The translations under genes were made by a program, and so were the position numbers. Below the pieces are notes generated by a model, which saw only the letters and a program-made list of their open reading frames with translations, made no database searches and was not told the DNA's origin. 64,000 nt of DNA from RYN-230 sp963837335 (GTDB lineage Bacteria; Actinomycetota; Actinomycetes; Streptosporangiales; Streptosporangiaceae): positions 77,333-141,332 of the forward strand of contig CAWINS010000052.1 of assembly GCA_963837335.1 (NCBI GenBank), read 5' to 3'. Below are positions 53,524 through 62,825 of this stretch, piece after piece; positions within the stretch are counted from its first letter, which is position 1; the number at the start of each line of letters is the position of its first letter.

Positions 53524-54987
53524 GTGTCATCGAGTAAGCCAAACACCCAGCCGCCGCAGCGCACGGTCAGCCTCGTCACCCTGGGCTGCGCGCGTAATGA
53601 GGTGGACTCCGAGGAGCTCGCGGCCCGGCTGGAAGCCGCGGGATGGAGCCTGTCCGGGAGCGACGAGGCCAGCGTGGTGCTCGTGAACACCTGCGGGTTC
53701 ATCGAGGCGGCCAAGCAGGAGTCGGTCAGCGAGCTGCTCGACGCCGCCGGGAGTGGCGCAAAGGTGGTCGCCGCGGGGTGCCTGGCCGAGCGGTACGGCA
53801 GTGAGCTCGCCGCCGAGCTCCCCGAGGCCCAGGTGCTCAGCTTCGACGATTACGCGGACATCGGGGCCCGGCTGGACGACGTGCTGGCCGGGGAACGCCG
53901 CCCGGCCCACGAGCCGCGGGACCGGCGCCGGCTGCTGCCGATCTCACCCGCGGCCCGGGCCGCGGACCCGGGCCATCAGCCCCCGGGGCATGGCATCTCG
54001 GACCTGCCGGCCGGGCTGGCCCCGGCGTCCGGCCCGCGGACGCTGCGGCGGCGGCTGTCCGGCGGCCCGGTGGCCCCGCTCAAGATCGCCTCTGGCTGCG
54101 ACCGGCGGTGCAGCTTCTGCGCGATCCCGGCCTTCCGGGGCGCGTTCCTGTCCCGGCCCCCGGAAGACCTGGTCGCCGAGGCCGGGTGGCTGGCTGGCCA
54201 GGGCGTCCGGGAGCTCGTGCTGGTCAGCGAGAACTCCACGTCATACGGCAAGGACCTGGGCAACCCCCGGCTGCTGGACGAGCTGCTGCCCGCGCTCGCG
54301 GCGGTGCCGGGCATCGACCGGATCAGGGTCAGCTACCTGCAGCCCGCGGAGGTGCGCCCCGGGCTGATCGAGGTGATGGCCGCCACGCCGGGCGTGGCCC
54401 CGTACTTCGATCTGTCCTTCCAGCACGCCAGCGGGAAGGTGCTCCGGGCCATGCGCCGCTTCGGCGACCGCGAGCGGTTCGGTGCCCTGCTCGCCCAGGT
54501 CAGGCAGGCGTGCCCCACGGCGGGGGTGCGGTCCAACTTCATCGTCGGGTTCCCCGGCGAGACCGCCGCCGACGTCGATGAGCTGCAGCGGTTCCTGTCC
54601 GAGGCACGGCTGGACGCGATCGGGGTCTTCGGCTACTCCGACGAGGACGGCACTGAGGCCGCCACCCTGACCGGGCAGCTCGACCCGGCCGAGATCGCCC
54701 GGCGGGTCGATGAGCTGGCGGGCCTGGCCGACGAGCTGATGGCCCAGCGGGCCGCGGACCGCGTGGGCGAGGTCGTCGAGGTGCTCCTGGAGGAGGATCT
54801 CGGCGACGGGGACTACCTGGGCCGGGCGGCGCACCAGGCGCCGGAGGTGGACGGGACCACGACCGTGCGCGGCGTGACCGGGGCGGCCGTCGGTGAGCTG
54901 ATCTCCGCCCGGGTCGCCGAGGGCGATGGTGTGGACCTGGTGGCCGACTGGCTCGGCGTGCCTACGGCGGCCGCCGGGCGCGGGTGA
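53524..54987 (+). CDS. rimO: Ribosomal protein S12 methylthiotransferase RimO
   Basis: A 487-residue radical-SAM enzyme. The N-terminal UPF0004 domain has VSLVTLGCARNEVDSEEL and VNTCGFIEAAKQES, with three Cys for the auxiliary cluster. The radical-SAM motif is CDRRCSFCAIP near residue 195. A TRAM domain follows at the end (VGEVVEVLLEEDLGDGDYLGRAAHQAPEVDG read as its blocks). It adds a methylthio group to the S12 aspartate. The start is GTG 53524. The stop overlaps pgsA (GTGA). Confidence 0.93.
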   Translation: MSSSKPNTQPPQRTVSLVTLGCARNEVDSEELAARLEAAGWSLSGSDEASVVLVNTCGFIEAAKQESVSELLDAAGSGAKVVAAGCLAERYGSELAAELPEAQVLSFDDYADIGARLDDVLAGERRPAHEPRDRRRLLPISPAARAADPGHQPPGHGISDLPAGLAPASGPRTLRRRLSGGPVAPLKIASGCDRRCSFCAIPAFRGAFLSRPPEDLVAEAGWLAGQGVRELVLVSENSTSYGKDLGNPRLLDELLPALAAVPGIDRIRVSYLQPAEVRPGLIEVMAATPGVAPYFDLSFQHASGKVLRAMRRFGDRERFGALLAQVRQACPTAGVRSNFIVGFPGETAADVDELQRFLSEARLDAIGVFGYSDEDGTEAATLTGQLDPAEIARRVDELAGLADELMAQRAADRVGEVVEVLLEEDLGDGDYLGRAAHQAPEVDGTTTVRGVTGAAVGELISARVAEGDGVDLVADWLGVPTAAAGRG

Positions 54988-55616
54988 CCGCATTGAGCCA
55001 GCCCGCCGCGGAGACGGGCGGGGGAGCGCGGCCGGCCCCGTCCGCGTCAGCGGCTGGCGTCCCCCAGCCGGGTGTGCGCAACGTGGCGAACGCGCTCACC
55101 ATGCTCCGGCTGGTGCTGGTGCCGTTGTTCGTCGTGCTCCTGCTGGCGGGCGGGACCGGCGGGCGGATCGCCGCGTTCGCCGTGTTCCTCGTCGCGTCGG
55201 TGACCGACGTGCTGGACGGGCGGATCGCCCGGCGGCGCGGGCTGATCACCGACTTCGGGAAGATCGCCGATCCCATCGCCGACAAGGCGCTGACCGGGGC
55301 GGCGCTGGTCACGCTGTCCGCCCAGGGCGAGCTGCCCTGGTGGGTGACCGCGGTGATCCTGGCCCGCGAGCTTGGCGTGACCTTGCTCCGGTTCTGGGTG
55401 ATCCGGCACGGGGTGATCGCGGCCAGCCGCGGCGGCAAGATCAAGACCCTGCTCCAGGTGCTCGCCATCTGCCTCTACGTGCTGCCCGGGCCGCCGGGTA
55501 TCGTGCGGGCGGTGGTGATGGGGCTGGCGGTCGTGGCCACCGTGGTGACCGGCGCCGACTACGCGATCCGGGCCGTGCGCCTGCGCCGCCGGAGCATGTC
55601 TGCGGCGGCCCGGTGA
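54984..55616 (+). CDS. pgsA: CDP-diacylglycerol-glycerol-3-phosphate 3-phosphatidyltransferase
   Basis: A 210-residue CDP-alcohol phosphatidyltransferase with the signature DGRIARRRGLITDFGKIADP followed by IADK (the DG-x2-AR-x8-G-x3-D-x3-D pattern) near residue 75. Five to six membrane helices are present. It makes phosphatidylglycerophosphate for PG and cardiolipin. An Ala/Pro-rich 30-residue lead precedes the first helix. Overlap with rimO and with cinA on both sides shows one operon. Confidence 0.92.
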   Translation: MTALSQPAAETGGGARPAPSASAAGVPQPGVRNVANALTMLRLVLVPLFVVLLLAGGTGGRIAAFAVFLVASVTDVLDGRIARRRGLITDFGKIADPIADKALTGAALVTLSAQGELPWWVTAVILARELGVTLLRFWVIRHGVIAASRGGKIKTLLQVLAICLYVLPGPPGIVRAVVMGLAVVATVVTGADYAIRAVRLRRRSMSAAAR

Positions 55617-56107
55617 CCCCGATGGTTTCCGACGGCGCCGCAGAACAGCTCATCGCCCTGCTGACCGCCCGCCAGCAGAGCATCGCGGTCGCGGAGTCGC
55701 TGACCGGAGGGCTGCTCGCCGGGGCCCTCACCGACGTCCCGGGCGCCTCCGCGGTCTTCCGGGGCGGTATCGTCGCCTACGCCACCGAGCTCAAGGCCGT
55801 GCTGCTCGGGGTGGACCGCGCCCTGCTGGCCGCCCAGGGGGCGGTGTCGGCGGAGGTGGCCGGGGCCATGGCCGCCGGCGTGCGGGACCGGCTGGGCGCG
55901 ACGGTGGGCGCCGCCACCACCGGGGTGGCCGGCCCGGACCCCGCCGAGGGAAAACCCGCAGGCACGGTGTACATCGCGGCCAGCGCCGGGCAGGAAACCC
56001 AGGTCCGCCGGCTGGCCCTGACCGGCAGCCGGGCCGCCATCCGCGCCGCTACCGTCCGCGAAGCGCTGGCGTTGGTGCTTGTCATCGTGCGGGAAGAGAC
56101 CCGATGA
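55613..56107 (+). CDS. cinA: CinA C-terminal domain protein / nicotinamide-nucleotide amidase
   Basis: A 164-residue single-domain CinA: AVAESLTGGLLAGALTDVPGAS (active-site Ser region), FRGGIVAYATELKAVLLGV, ATTGVAGPDPAEGKPAGTVYIA. This domain deamidates NMN (PncC activity). The N-terminal MoaB-like part of full CinA is absent, as is usual in actinobacteria. The GTG start overlaps the pgsA stop by 4 bp. Confidence 0.92.
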   Translation: MTPMVSDGAAEQLIALLTARQQSIAVAESLTGGLLAGALTDVPGASAVFRGGIVAYATELKAVLLGVDRALLAAQGAVSAEVAGAMAAGVRDRLGATVGAATTGVAGPDPAEGKPAGTVYIAASAGQETQVRRLALTGSRAAIRAATVREALALVLVIVREETR

Positions 56108-56113
56108 TTACAG

Positions 56114-56133
56114 TGTTACGTTAGCAGCGAACA
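56114..56133. promoter_or_regulatory. Possible ClgR operator upstream of clgR
   Basis: GTTAGC-A-GCGAAC is an imperfect palindrome (5 of 6 pairs) within TGTT...AACA ends. It resembles the ClgR consensus (CGC-N5-GCG type) with two mismatches and lies about 90 bp before the gene. Autoregulation of ClgR is known in the family. Confidence 0.35.
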
Positions 56134-56217
56134 CAGCTACAGGTGCTTTCCCTACTGTCGGTGAGGGCGAGTACGGTAGAGGTATCGAATGACACACTTC
56201 GCGAAGGGAGTGCCGCG

Positions 56218-56787
56218 ATGGTCCTGCTTCGTCACTTGCTTGGTGACGTGCTGCGGCGGCTACGTCAGCGGCAGGGTCGCACCCTGCGCGAGGTGTCAGC
56301 CTCCGCCCGGGTGTCTCTCGGATACCTGTCCGAGGTCGAGCGCGGCCAGAAGGAAGCATCTTCTGAGCTGCTCGCCGCGATCTGCACGGCGCTGAACACC
56401 CCGCTGTCTCACGTCCTGGGAGAAGTCTCGGACAGCTTCGCCCTGGCCGAACTGCAGAACGAAGCCGAGCTGCAGAGCGAGCCCGTGCTCACCTCGGCTG
56501 GCGCGTCCCGCAATGGCCAGTCCCCGGCCGGCCAGCCCGCGGCCGCGCAGTCGCCGGCCGTACGGTCCCCGATGGGCCGGCCCTCGCTGGAGCGCGCGGA
56601 GCGCGAGCTGCCGCTTCCGGTCGCCCGGGCGTTCTCTGTCGAGGAGCGGCTCCGGGTTCCGGCCGGGCATGCCCGGGGCATGGACTCCGAGCCGGTCATC
56701 ACCCCGGTCGGCATCAACGAGGATCACCCCGCCTTTGACGAGGTCACCCGGCGGGTACGCGATCTGGGCGACATGGTTCCGGTGTAA
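56218..56787 (+). CDS. clgR: XRE-family regulator ClgR-like
   Basis: A 189-residue protein. The N-terminal HTH_3 spans residues 1-70: VLLRHLLGDVLRRLRQRQGRTLREVSASARVSLGYLSEVERGQKEASSELLAAICTALN (summarised by its LREVS-ASARVSLGYLSEVERG core). The rest is a poorly conserved polar tail ending DLGDMVPV. ClgR activates clp protease and repair genes in actinobacteria, and the position directly after cinA is conserved. GAAGGGAG precedes ATG 56218. A strong terminator follows. Confidence 0.85.
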   Translation: MVLLRHLLGDVLRRLRQRQGRTLREVSASARVSLGYLSEVERGQKEASSELLAAICTALNTPLSHVLGEVSDSFALAELQNEAELQSEPVLTSAGASRNGQSPAGQPAAAQSPAVRSPMGRPSLERAERELPLPVARAFSVEERLRVPAGHARGMDSEPVITPVGINEDHPAFDEVTRRVRDLGDMVPV

Positions 56788-56828
56788 ATCCGGACCTTCC
56801 GCTAGCGGGATCTGCCCCAGAGCTGGAT

Positions 56829-56860
56829 CTGCCCCCGACGGTCAACTCCGTCGGGGGCAG
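56829..56860. terminator. Strong hairpin terminator between clgR and the Rrf2 gene
   Basis: CTGCCCCCGACGG pairs with CCGTCGGGGGCAG without mismatch around a TCAACT loop and is followed by a T-rich stretch. It lies between convergent genes, so it works for both. Confidence 0.92.
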
Positions 56861-56901
56861 TTCTCGTTTCGTCGGGTCTTCAGGTCTCGTTTCGCCAGGT
56901 C

Positions 56902-57360
56902 TTAGGCCCAGGCCCGCGGGTCGTCGGTCAGCTCGACAATCCGCTCCGGCAGCCGCCCGGTCGCGATGTGCTCGAGCGTGACTTCCTCCAGGATGGCCCG
57001 CTCGTTGGCGCGCAGCGCGATCCAGACGCTCTGCAGCGGCTCGGCCACCCCGATGTAGCCGATGTTCTCCGGTCGCTCCCCGCGCACCCCGACCAGCTGG
57101 CCGTCGATGGCCCGGATGATGTCGGCCAGCGCGATGTCCGCGGCCGGCTTGGCCAGCCAGAAACCGCCCTCCGGGCCGCGCTGGCTGCGGACCAGGCCCG
57201 CCCGGCGCAGCTGGGTGAGGATGGCCTCCAGGAACTTGCCCGGAATATGCTGCGCACGGGCCAGCTGTTCAGCGGTGATGTGACCGCCATCCGCGGCGGC
57301 CAGTTCCACCGCGGCGCGTAGCGCGTAGTCAGCGCGGGCAGAGAGCCTCATGTCCAGCAT
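56902..57360 (-). CDS. Rrf2-family transcriptional regulator
   Basis: A 152-residue winged-helix protein: MRLSARADYALRAAVELAAADGG, ITAEQLARAQHIPGKFLEAILTQLRRAGLVRSQRGPEGGFWLAKP (standard Rrf2 layout). The three Cys that bind an Fe-S cluster in IscR/NsrR are absent, so it does not sense through a cluster. Similar Cys-less Rrf2 proteins are common in actinobacteria and their ligands are mostly unknown. ATG 57360 or 57351 may be used. Confidence 0.88.
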   Translation of the reverse strand: MLDMRLSARADYALRAAVELAAADGGHITAEQLARAQHIPGKFLEAILTQLRRAGLVRSQRGPEGGFWLAKPAADIALADIIRAIDGQLVGVRGERPENIGYIGVAEPLQSVWIALRANERAILEEVTLEHIATGRLPERIVELTDDPRAWA

Positions 57361-57473
57361 TATGCAGGTTGCCAGGCACTAGACGGGCCGCCTGGCCGAT
57401 GTCTGGGACCGTTTTAGTAGGAATCTGGCCCCGATCTGGTCATCGTGGGGGTATCCGCGAGGCGCCCGTCCGC

Positions 57474-59084
57474 TCACCGGACCAGCCCCAAGACCTCCGC
57501 CGCGGCCTGCGCGTTGGCCCGCGCCGCGCCGTAGGTGGCCAGATGCACCCCCGCGGGTGGCACCCAGAGCGGCAGTCCCATCTCCAGCACCACCGTGTCC
57601 GGGCGCGCCGCGGCCAGTTCGCTGACCACCGCCCGCACCGCCGGATACCGGTGGGCGTCGCGGACCACCACGATCAGCGGCCGGCCCGCCGCCCGGACCA
57701 GGGCCGCCTTGGCGACCTCGGCGGCCTCGCTCACCGCCAGGCCGGCCGGGACGCGCTGGACGCTCGCGGCCGGCACCCAGGGACGCAGGCCCCACGGGAC
57801 GTCCCCCACCGCGATGTTCTCCTGGGCGCCCAGTTCCACCACCACCGGGTCGGCCAGCGGGCCGGGGACCGCCCCCGTGGTGCTGGCGGAGACTCGCACC
57901 GCGCGCCGCGCCGCCACCAATCCAATGTGGTCACCCGCGCCGTCCTGGCGCGCCTGCGGGGCCGCGCCGGCCAGCCAGTCCCGCAGCCCGGCCACGTTCT
58001 GCTGGGCCTCGGCCAGCCGCTCCGCGGGCAGCCGCCCGCTGGCCACCGCCTCGCTGAGCGCCCGGCGCACCGCGAGGTAACTGTCCTCCGCGGCATCACG
58101 GCCGAAGCAGAGCAGGTCGGTCCCGGCCGCCACGGCCAGCACCGCGGCCTCCGGGATGCCGTACAGATCGCTCACGGCGCGCATTTCCAGTGCGTCTGAG
58201 ATCACCACCCCGGTAAAGCCCAGTTCGCCCCGCAGCAGGCCGTTCAGGGCCGCGGCGGACAGGGTGGCGGGGTCGTCCCCGGTGAGTTCGGGCACCCGCA
58301 GGTGCCCGGGCATCACGCCGCGGACCCCGGCGGCGATGGCCGCGATGAACGGCGGCAGGTCCCGGCGGCGGAGCAGGTCCAGGCTGGCCTGCACGGTCAC
58401 GATGCCGTGGTGGGAGTCGTCGCTGGTACTGCCGTGCCCGGGAAAGTGCTTCGCGCACGCGGCGACCCCGGCCGCCTGCAGGCCGCGGACGGCCGCGGCG
58501 GCGTGCCGGGCCACCAGGTCCGGGTCCGAGCCGAACGACCTGATCCCGATGACCGGATTGTCCGCGGCGGTGTTCACGTCCACCGACGGGGCGAGGTTCA
58601 CGTTGATGCCCAGCGCGGCCAGATCCTGGCCCAGCGCCCGGTGCACCGCGGCGGTCAGCGCCGCGTCGTCCACCGCGCCCAGCGCGGCGTTGCCCGGGTA
58701 GGGGCTGCCGGTCAGGTGGGCGATCCGGGTGACGTCGCCGCCCTCCTCGTCGATGGCCACCAGCGGCAGCCCGCCGGCCGAGCGGAGCTGGGCGGTGAGC
58801 CCGGCCAGCTGCTCCGGCCCGGCGATGTTGGGGCCGAAGATGGTCACCCCGGCCAGGCCCCGCTCCAGCGCGGCCAGCACCCAGCGGGGGGCCCGCTGGC
58901 CCGGGAACGGCGGGATGAGGATCGCGTCCGCCATCCGCTCAAGCACTCCGTTAGCTTTGCGCCTCCGGGGCGCCTTAAGGCGGCTCGTTCCCTCCTCGCT
59001 CGTTCCTCGCTCGTCAGTCCACTCCCCGCCGCGCCCCTTTGGCGCGTCAGTCCACTCGGCGCCGCGCCCCTTCTGCGCGGTCAT
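57474..59084 (-). CDS. Glycoside hydrolase family 3 beta-N-acetylhexosaminidase (DasD/NagZ-like)
   Basis: About 536 residues. PLVAIDEEGGDVTRI, KHFPGHGSTSDDSHH (His/Asp acid-base loop typical of NagZ-type enzymes) and the nucleophile Asp in GVVISDALEMRAV define a GH3 beta-N-acetylglucosaminidase. It is cytosolic, with no signal peptide. It lies last in a sugar ABC operon and would split imported chitobiose or muropeptide disaccharide, like dasD beside dasABC in Streptomyces. The ATG at 59084 overlaps the permease stop (ATGA). Its first 50 residues contain an odd KGRG-x-EWTD repeat, so ATG 58934 (MADAILIPPF) may be the ancestral start. Confidence 0.85.
   Translation of the reverse strand: MTAQKGRGAEWTDAPKGRGGEWTDERGTSEEGTSRLKAPRRRKANGVLERMADAILIPPFPGQRAPRWVLAALERGLAGVTIFGPNIAGPEQLAGLTAQLRSAGGLPLVAIDEEGGDVTRIAHLTGSPYPGNAALGAVDDAALTAAVHRALGQDLAALGINVNLAPSVDVNTAADNPVIGIRSFGSDPDLVARHAAAAVRGLQAAGVAACAKHFPGHGSTSDDSHHGIVTVQASLDLLRRRDLPPFIAAIAAGVRGVMPGHLRVPELTGDDPATLSAAALNGLLRGELGFTGVVISDALEMRAVSDLYGIPEAAVLAVAAGTDLLCFGRDAAEDSYLAVRRALSEAVASGRLPAERLAEAQQNVAGLRDWLAGAAPQARQDGAGDHIGLVAARRAVRVSASTTGAVPGPLADPVVVELGAQENIAVGDVPWGLRPWVPAASVQRVPAGLAVSEAAEVAKAALVRAAGRPLIVVVRDAHRYPAVRAVVSELAAARPDTVVLEMGLPLWVPPAGVHLATYGAARANAQAAAEVLGLVR
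59013..59078. repeat. 33-bp tandem duplication at the start of the GH3 gene
   Basis: Two adjacent 33-base copies (59013-59045 and 59046-59078), each beginning GTCAGTCCACTC, differ at about six positions. In the gene direction they encode KGRG-x-EWTD-x units. The exact 11-codon length keeps the frame. Confidence 0.75.
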
Positions 59085-59984
59085 CCCTTCACCGCCCCGG
59101 CGACCAGGCCAGAGGTCATCCGCCGCTGGACGATGAGGAAGAACACCACCACGGGGATGGTGTACAGGGTGGAAGCGGCCATGATTGGTCCCCACTCGGC
59201 GCCGCCGCGCGTGAAGAAGAACGTCACGTAGATCGGCAGTGTGTAGTCGGAGTGCGCCTGGCCCAGGAAGGTCAGGGCCACGATGAACTCGTTGTAGGCG
59301 GTGATGAACGAGAAGATGCTGGTCGCGATCAGCCCCGGGGCGACCAGCGGGAACAGGATGCGCCAGAAGATCCGCAGGCTCCCGGCCCCGTCCACCGCGG
59401 CCGCCTCCTCCAGTTCCCGGGGCACGGTGGCCACGAAGTTGCGCAGCATCCAGATCGACACCGGCAGCGCCTGCGCGGCATACACCAGCACCAGGCCCGG
59501 CAGGCTCTGCAGCAGGTTCAGCCGGTTGAAGTCCAGGAACAGCGCGATGATCAGGGCCTGACCCGGGATCATCTGCACGATCAGCAGCATGACCAGGTAC
59601 GACGCCCGGAACCGGAACCGGAACCGGGCGACCGCGATCGAGGCGAGCAGCGAGATCAGCGACGCCAGCACCACGGTGGACATGCGTGACCAGGAGGCTG
59701 TTGCGGAAGAACAGCCAGACCGAGCCGATCCCGGACGCCTGGCCGCTCATGACGGCCGAGAAGTTGCCCAGCGTCGGGTGGGACGGCAGCAGCCGCGGGG
59801 TCAGCGAGTAGATCTCCTGGGAGGGCTTGAACGCGGTGGAGACCATCCAGAAGATCGGGAACAGGGTGATCAGGGCGACCAGCACGCCGAGGGCATTCAG
59901 GCCGAACCGCTTCGTCTTCCGGGCGGTCCTGGACCGCGTCCGGGCGTTAGGGAAAGAAATTCGGCCCGGTGTGGTGAGTGCCAT
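59081..59984 (-). pseudogene. Sugar ABC transporter permease, second (one frameshift)
   Basis: MalG/DasC-type inner-membrane permease of about 301 residues. The N-terminal frame begins MALTTPGRISFP with the first membrane span (LNALGVLVALITLFPIFWMV). Near 59686 an extra C before ATGTCC breaks it, and the continuing frame starts STVVLASLISLLASIAVARF. The EAA loop that contacts the ATPase is ELEEAAAVDGAGSLRIFWRI. No ATPase gene lies in the cluster; a shared MsiK-type ATPase elsewhere is expected for this class. It overlaps permease 1 by 1 bp and GH3 by 4 bp. Confidence 0.85.
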
Positions 59985-60997
59985 CAGGTCAGGGCCCCCT
60001 GCCGGACGGAGGCCCGCACGTAGCCGACCGTGATGATGAGCAGGATGACGGTCAGGATCAGCGCCAGCGCGCCGCCCAGGCCGTAGCTGGGCGGGAACGT
60101 GAACGCCTTGTCGTACAGGTAGAGCGACAGGTTGAACTCGTCGCGGTTACCGAGGCCGCCGGTCAGCAGGTAGGTCTGGGTGAAGACGTTGAAGTCCCAG
60201 ATCACCGAGAGCAGCAGCAGGACCAGGAAGATCGGTTTCAGCAGCGGGAAAGTGATCCGCCAGAAGCCGCGCCAGGCGGTGGCGCCGTCCACCCGTGCGG
60301 CCTCCAGCAGCTCGGCGGGCACGGTGTTGAGCCCGGCCAGCACGGCCACGGCGATGAACGGGAAGCCCTGCCACACCACCAGCAGGACGGCCACCGTGTA
60401 GGCGGGCAGCGCGCCGCTGGTGGTCCAGTTGAAGCCGGCCCAGTCGGTGCTGCCCACCAGCCAGTGCGGCATCCGGGCCAGGCTCCAGTCCACCAGCCCC
60501 CCGTCCGGGTTGAACAGCCAGTAGAACAGCACGCTGGCCGAGACCGGGGGAGTGGCCCAGGCCAGCAGGGCGGCGGTGCCCACGATGACGGACATCACCC
60601 GGCCTAGCTGGTGCAGCAGTATCCCGACCAGCGTGCCGGCCAGCAGGGTCAGCGTGACCGCGGCCACGGCGAACAGCACCGTGATCCGCAGCGCGAGCCA
60701 GAACTCCGGGTCCGCGAAGGTGGCGGTGAAGTTGGCCAGCCCGATCCACTGGACGGGCGCGGCCCCGTCCGTCTGCGGCAGCCCGTAGTTCTGGAACGAG
60801 TACAGCGTCACCTGCACCACCGGCCAGACCAGCACCAGGGCGATCGCGACGATGGACGGGAGCAGCAGCAGGTAGGGCGCCAGGCGGTAACGCCGGACCA
60901 GCAACCGGAATCGTGCTCCAGGCGGCGGGCCGGACCGGCCCGGGCGGGCGGCGGGGCGGTCGCGGGGCGCGGACTGCGGGGTGACGGTATCCACCAT
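59984..60997 (-). CDS. Sugar ABC transporter permease, first
   Basis: A 337-residue MalF/DasB-type permease with six membrane spans. Span 1 is APYLLLLPSIVAIALVLVWPV, and the EAA loop ELLEAARVDGATAWRGFWRITFPLLKPI is near residue 245. It is translated from ATG 60997 (MVDTVTPQS) with GGGAG upstream. Together with the second permease it forms the channel for the binding protein encoded upstream. Confidence 0.92.
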   Translation of the reverse strand: MVDTVTPQSAPRDRPAARPGRSGPPPGARFRLLVRRYRLAPYLLLLPSIVAIALVLVWPVVQVTLYSFQNYGLPQTDGAAPVQWIGLANFTATFADPEFWLALRITVLFAVAAVTLTLLAGTLVGILLHQLGRVMSVIVGTAALLAWATPPVSASVLFYWLFNPDGGLVDWSLARMPHWLVGSTDWAGFNWTTSGALPAYTVAVLLVVWQGFPFIAVAVLAGLNTVPAELLEAARVDGATAWRGFWRITFPLLKPIFLVLLLLSVIWDFNVFTQTYLLTGGLGNRDEFNLSLYLYDKAFTFPPSYGLGGALALILTVILLIITVGYVRASVRQGALT

Positions 60998-61094
60998 GAG
61001 TATCGGTACTCCCCTCACGCGAGGTCCCGGCCGGCGGCCACCCCGCCCCTGGAACACAGGGGTGCTGGCCGCCGACCGGGACAACTCGGGGTAC

Positions 61095-62463
61095 TCAGCC
61101 GGTCTCGGACCCGGTGTTGAGCACGTTCTGCAGTTCCGTGTTGGCCTTGTTCACGGTGGCGCTGAAGTTCGCGCCCTGCATCAGCGACTTCATCATGGTC
61201 GGGATGATCGCGTCCGTGGCGTCCGCGGTCGCCCAGTTCTTCGAGTTGAGCGGCGCGATCTGGGTGTAGGCGGCGGCCTTGGCGAAGCCCGCCATCACCG
61301 GGTTGCTGGCGTACGCGCCACCCTTGAGCTTCGCGGTGAACTGCGGGAAGAAGCCCGCGGCGTTCGCGAACGTGGTGGAGTTAGCCGGGCTGTCCATCAG
61401 CGAGACGAGATCCCAGTCGGCCTGGGAGTACTTGCTCTTGACCCAGACGCCGAGGTCGGACCCGCCGGAGAAGGCCGGGGCCGGGTTCGGCCCGTTCTCG
61501 CTCGGGATCGGGAACGAGGCCCAGTCCGCCGCGTACTTCTTGCTCACCGCGGTCAGCTCGGCCTGCGCCCACGGGCCGTCGATGTACATGTCCAGCTTGC
61601 CGAGCGCGAAGTCCTCGTTCGACCCGCCCGAGGTCGCCCCGGGCGCGCCCAGCTCGGTCTGGCCGACGTACTTCGACGGGGAGACGTGCTGGGTCCGGTA
61701 CAGGTCGGTGTAGAACTTGATGCCCGCCTCGGCCTGCGGGGTGTTCAGCGTGGCGGTCCACTTGCCGCCGCTCTGGGTGGCCACCTGGCCGCCCGCGCCC
61801 CAGATGAAGCTGACGATCGCGTTGGTGTAGTTGCTGGGCGCGCCGAGCCCGAACGTACCGGGGTACTTCTTCTGCAGCGACTTGGCGTCGGCGACCAGCT
61901 CGGCCCAGGTGGCAGGGCGCCGAGGTGATCCCGGCCTTGGCGAACTGGTCCTTGCGGTACCAGATGCCGCGGACGCCGCCGAACCACGGCACCGCGTAGG
62001 TCTGCCCGTTGACGACGTCGTTGGCCATGTTGCCGGGGATGATCCCGGACCCGTAGGACCAGGCCTTCACCTCGGTGCTGATGTTGGCCAGCGCGCCCTG
62101 CGAGGCAATTCCGGGGGTGTCGGTGTTGCCCAGCTCGGTGATGTCCGGGCCACCCTTGCCGCTGGTCAGGGCGTTGGTCCAGTCGGTGACCCGGTTCCCC
62201 CAGGGGATCCAGTCCACGACCACCTTGGTCTTGGCGTACTGCGGGAACTTCTGGTGGAACTGGGCGACGACCCCGTTCATCCAGGTGACCTGGGACGGCA
62301 CGGATGAACCCATCCGCCAGACGACCAGCTTCGCGGGCGCTCCGGATGACGACGAGTTACTGCCGCTGCTCGAGCCGCAGCCCGCCGCGGCCCCGGCCAG
62401 CAGGGCCGCCGCACCGAACGCGGCTGCCGATCTAGTGAATTTCGCGGATCTAGTCAACTTCAC
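61095..62463 (-). pseudogene. Sugar-binding lipoprotein of the ABC transporter (one frameshift)
   Basis: Extracellular solute-binding protein, family 1. A lipoprotein signal with lipobox (LLAGAAAGCGSSS) is followed by a Ser-rich linker and KLVVWRMG, DWTNALTSGKGGPDITELGNT, VPWFGGVRGIWYRKD. The frame breaks near 61916, where an extra T lies in GCGCCCTGCCACC. The next frame continues TWAELVADAKSL, then VATQSGGKWTATLN and DMYIDGPWAQAEL to the end. Repaired length is about 455 residues, normal for DasA/NgcE-type chito-oligosaccharide binders. The start GTG 62463 has AAGGGAG ahead. Confidence 0.87.
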
Positions 62464-62825
62464 TGGGGATCTCCCTTCCCGGCTTCGATCCTTGGCACTT
62501 CACGCGTTCCTCGTGACCCCAGGGCGCTCCGGCGCCGTTGGCCGTCTAGGCTGTCGCTGCCTGTGTTAAGCACCTAGTCGGCCCGTGGCGGTCACGTTGC
62601 TGGGCTGACCGACTGGCCCTGGCTTTGACTAACGCAGTGGGGATTCTGGGAGGAAACTAACAGTAAAGTTTCCTATTAGATAGACCCTGTGGCCAGATTG
62701 AGACAGAATTCAGCCAGGTGCCCCGTCCGTCCGCCGTTGGCGGCCAGGCCGTGGCCCTGGCTGGCCGGCTCCTCGCCGTTTGCGAGCAGGTGCTGGGGGG
62801 GGACGTCATGCGACGGAGGGAAGGC
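62464..62825. other. Divergent regulatory region between the binding protein and the ROK regulator
   Basis: A 362-bp gap. It carries the inverted repeat at 62651-62674 and an AT-rich patch next to it. No gene was found. Control signals of both operons are expected here. Confidence 0.6.
62651..62674. promoter_or_regulatory. Inverted repeat, candidate ROK-repressor operator
   Basis: AGGAAACT and AGTTTCCT pair perfectly across an 8-bp AT-rich spacer. The repeat lies in the divergent gap between the sugar-transport operon and the ROK gene, and AT-rich GGAAA/TTTCC palindromes are typical for ROK-family repressors. Binding by the neighbouring protein is inferred. Confidence 0.5.
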
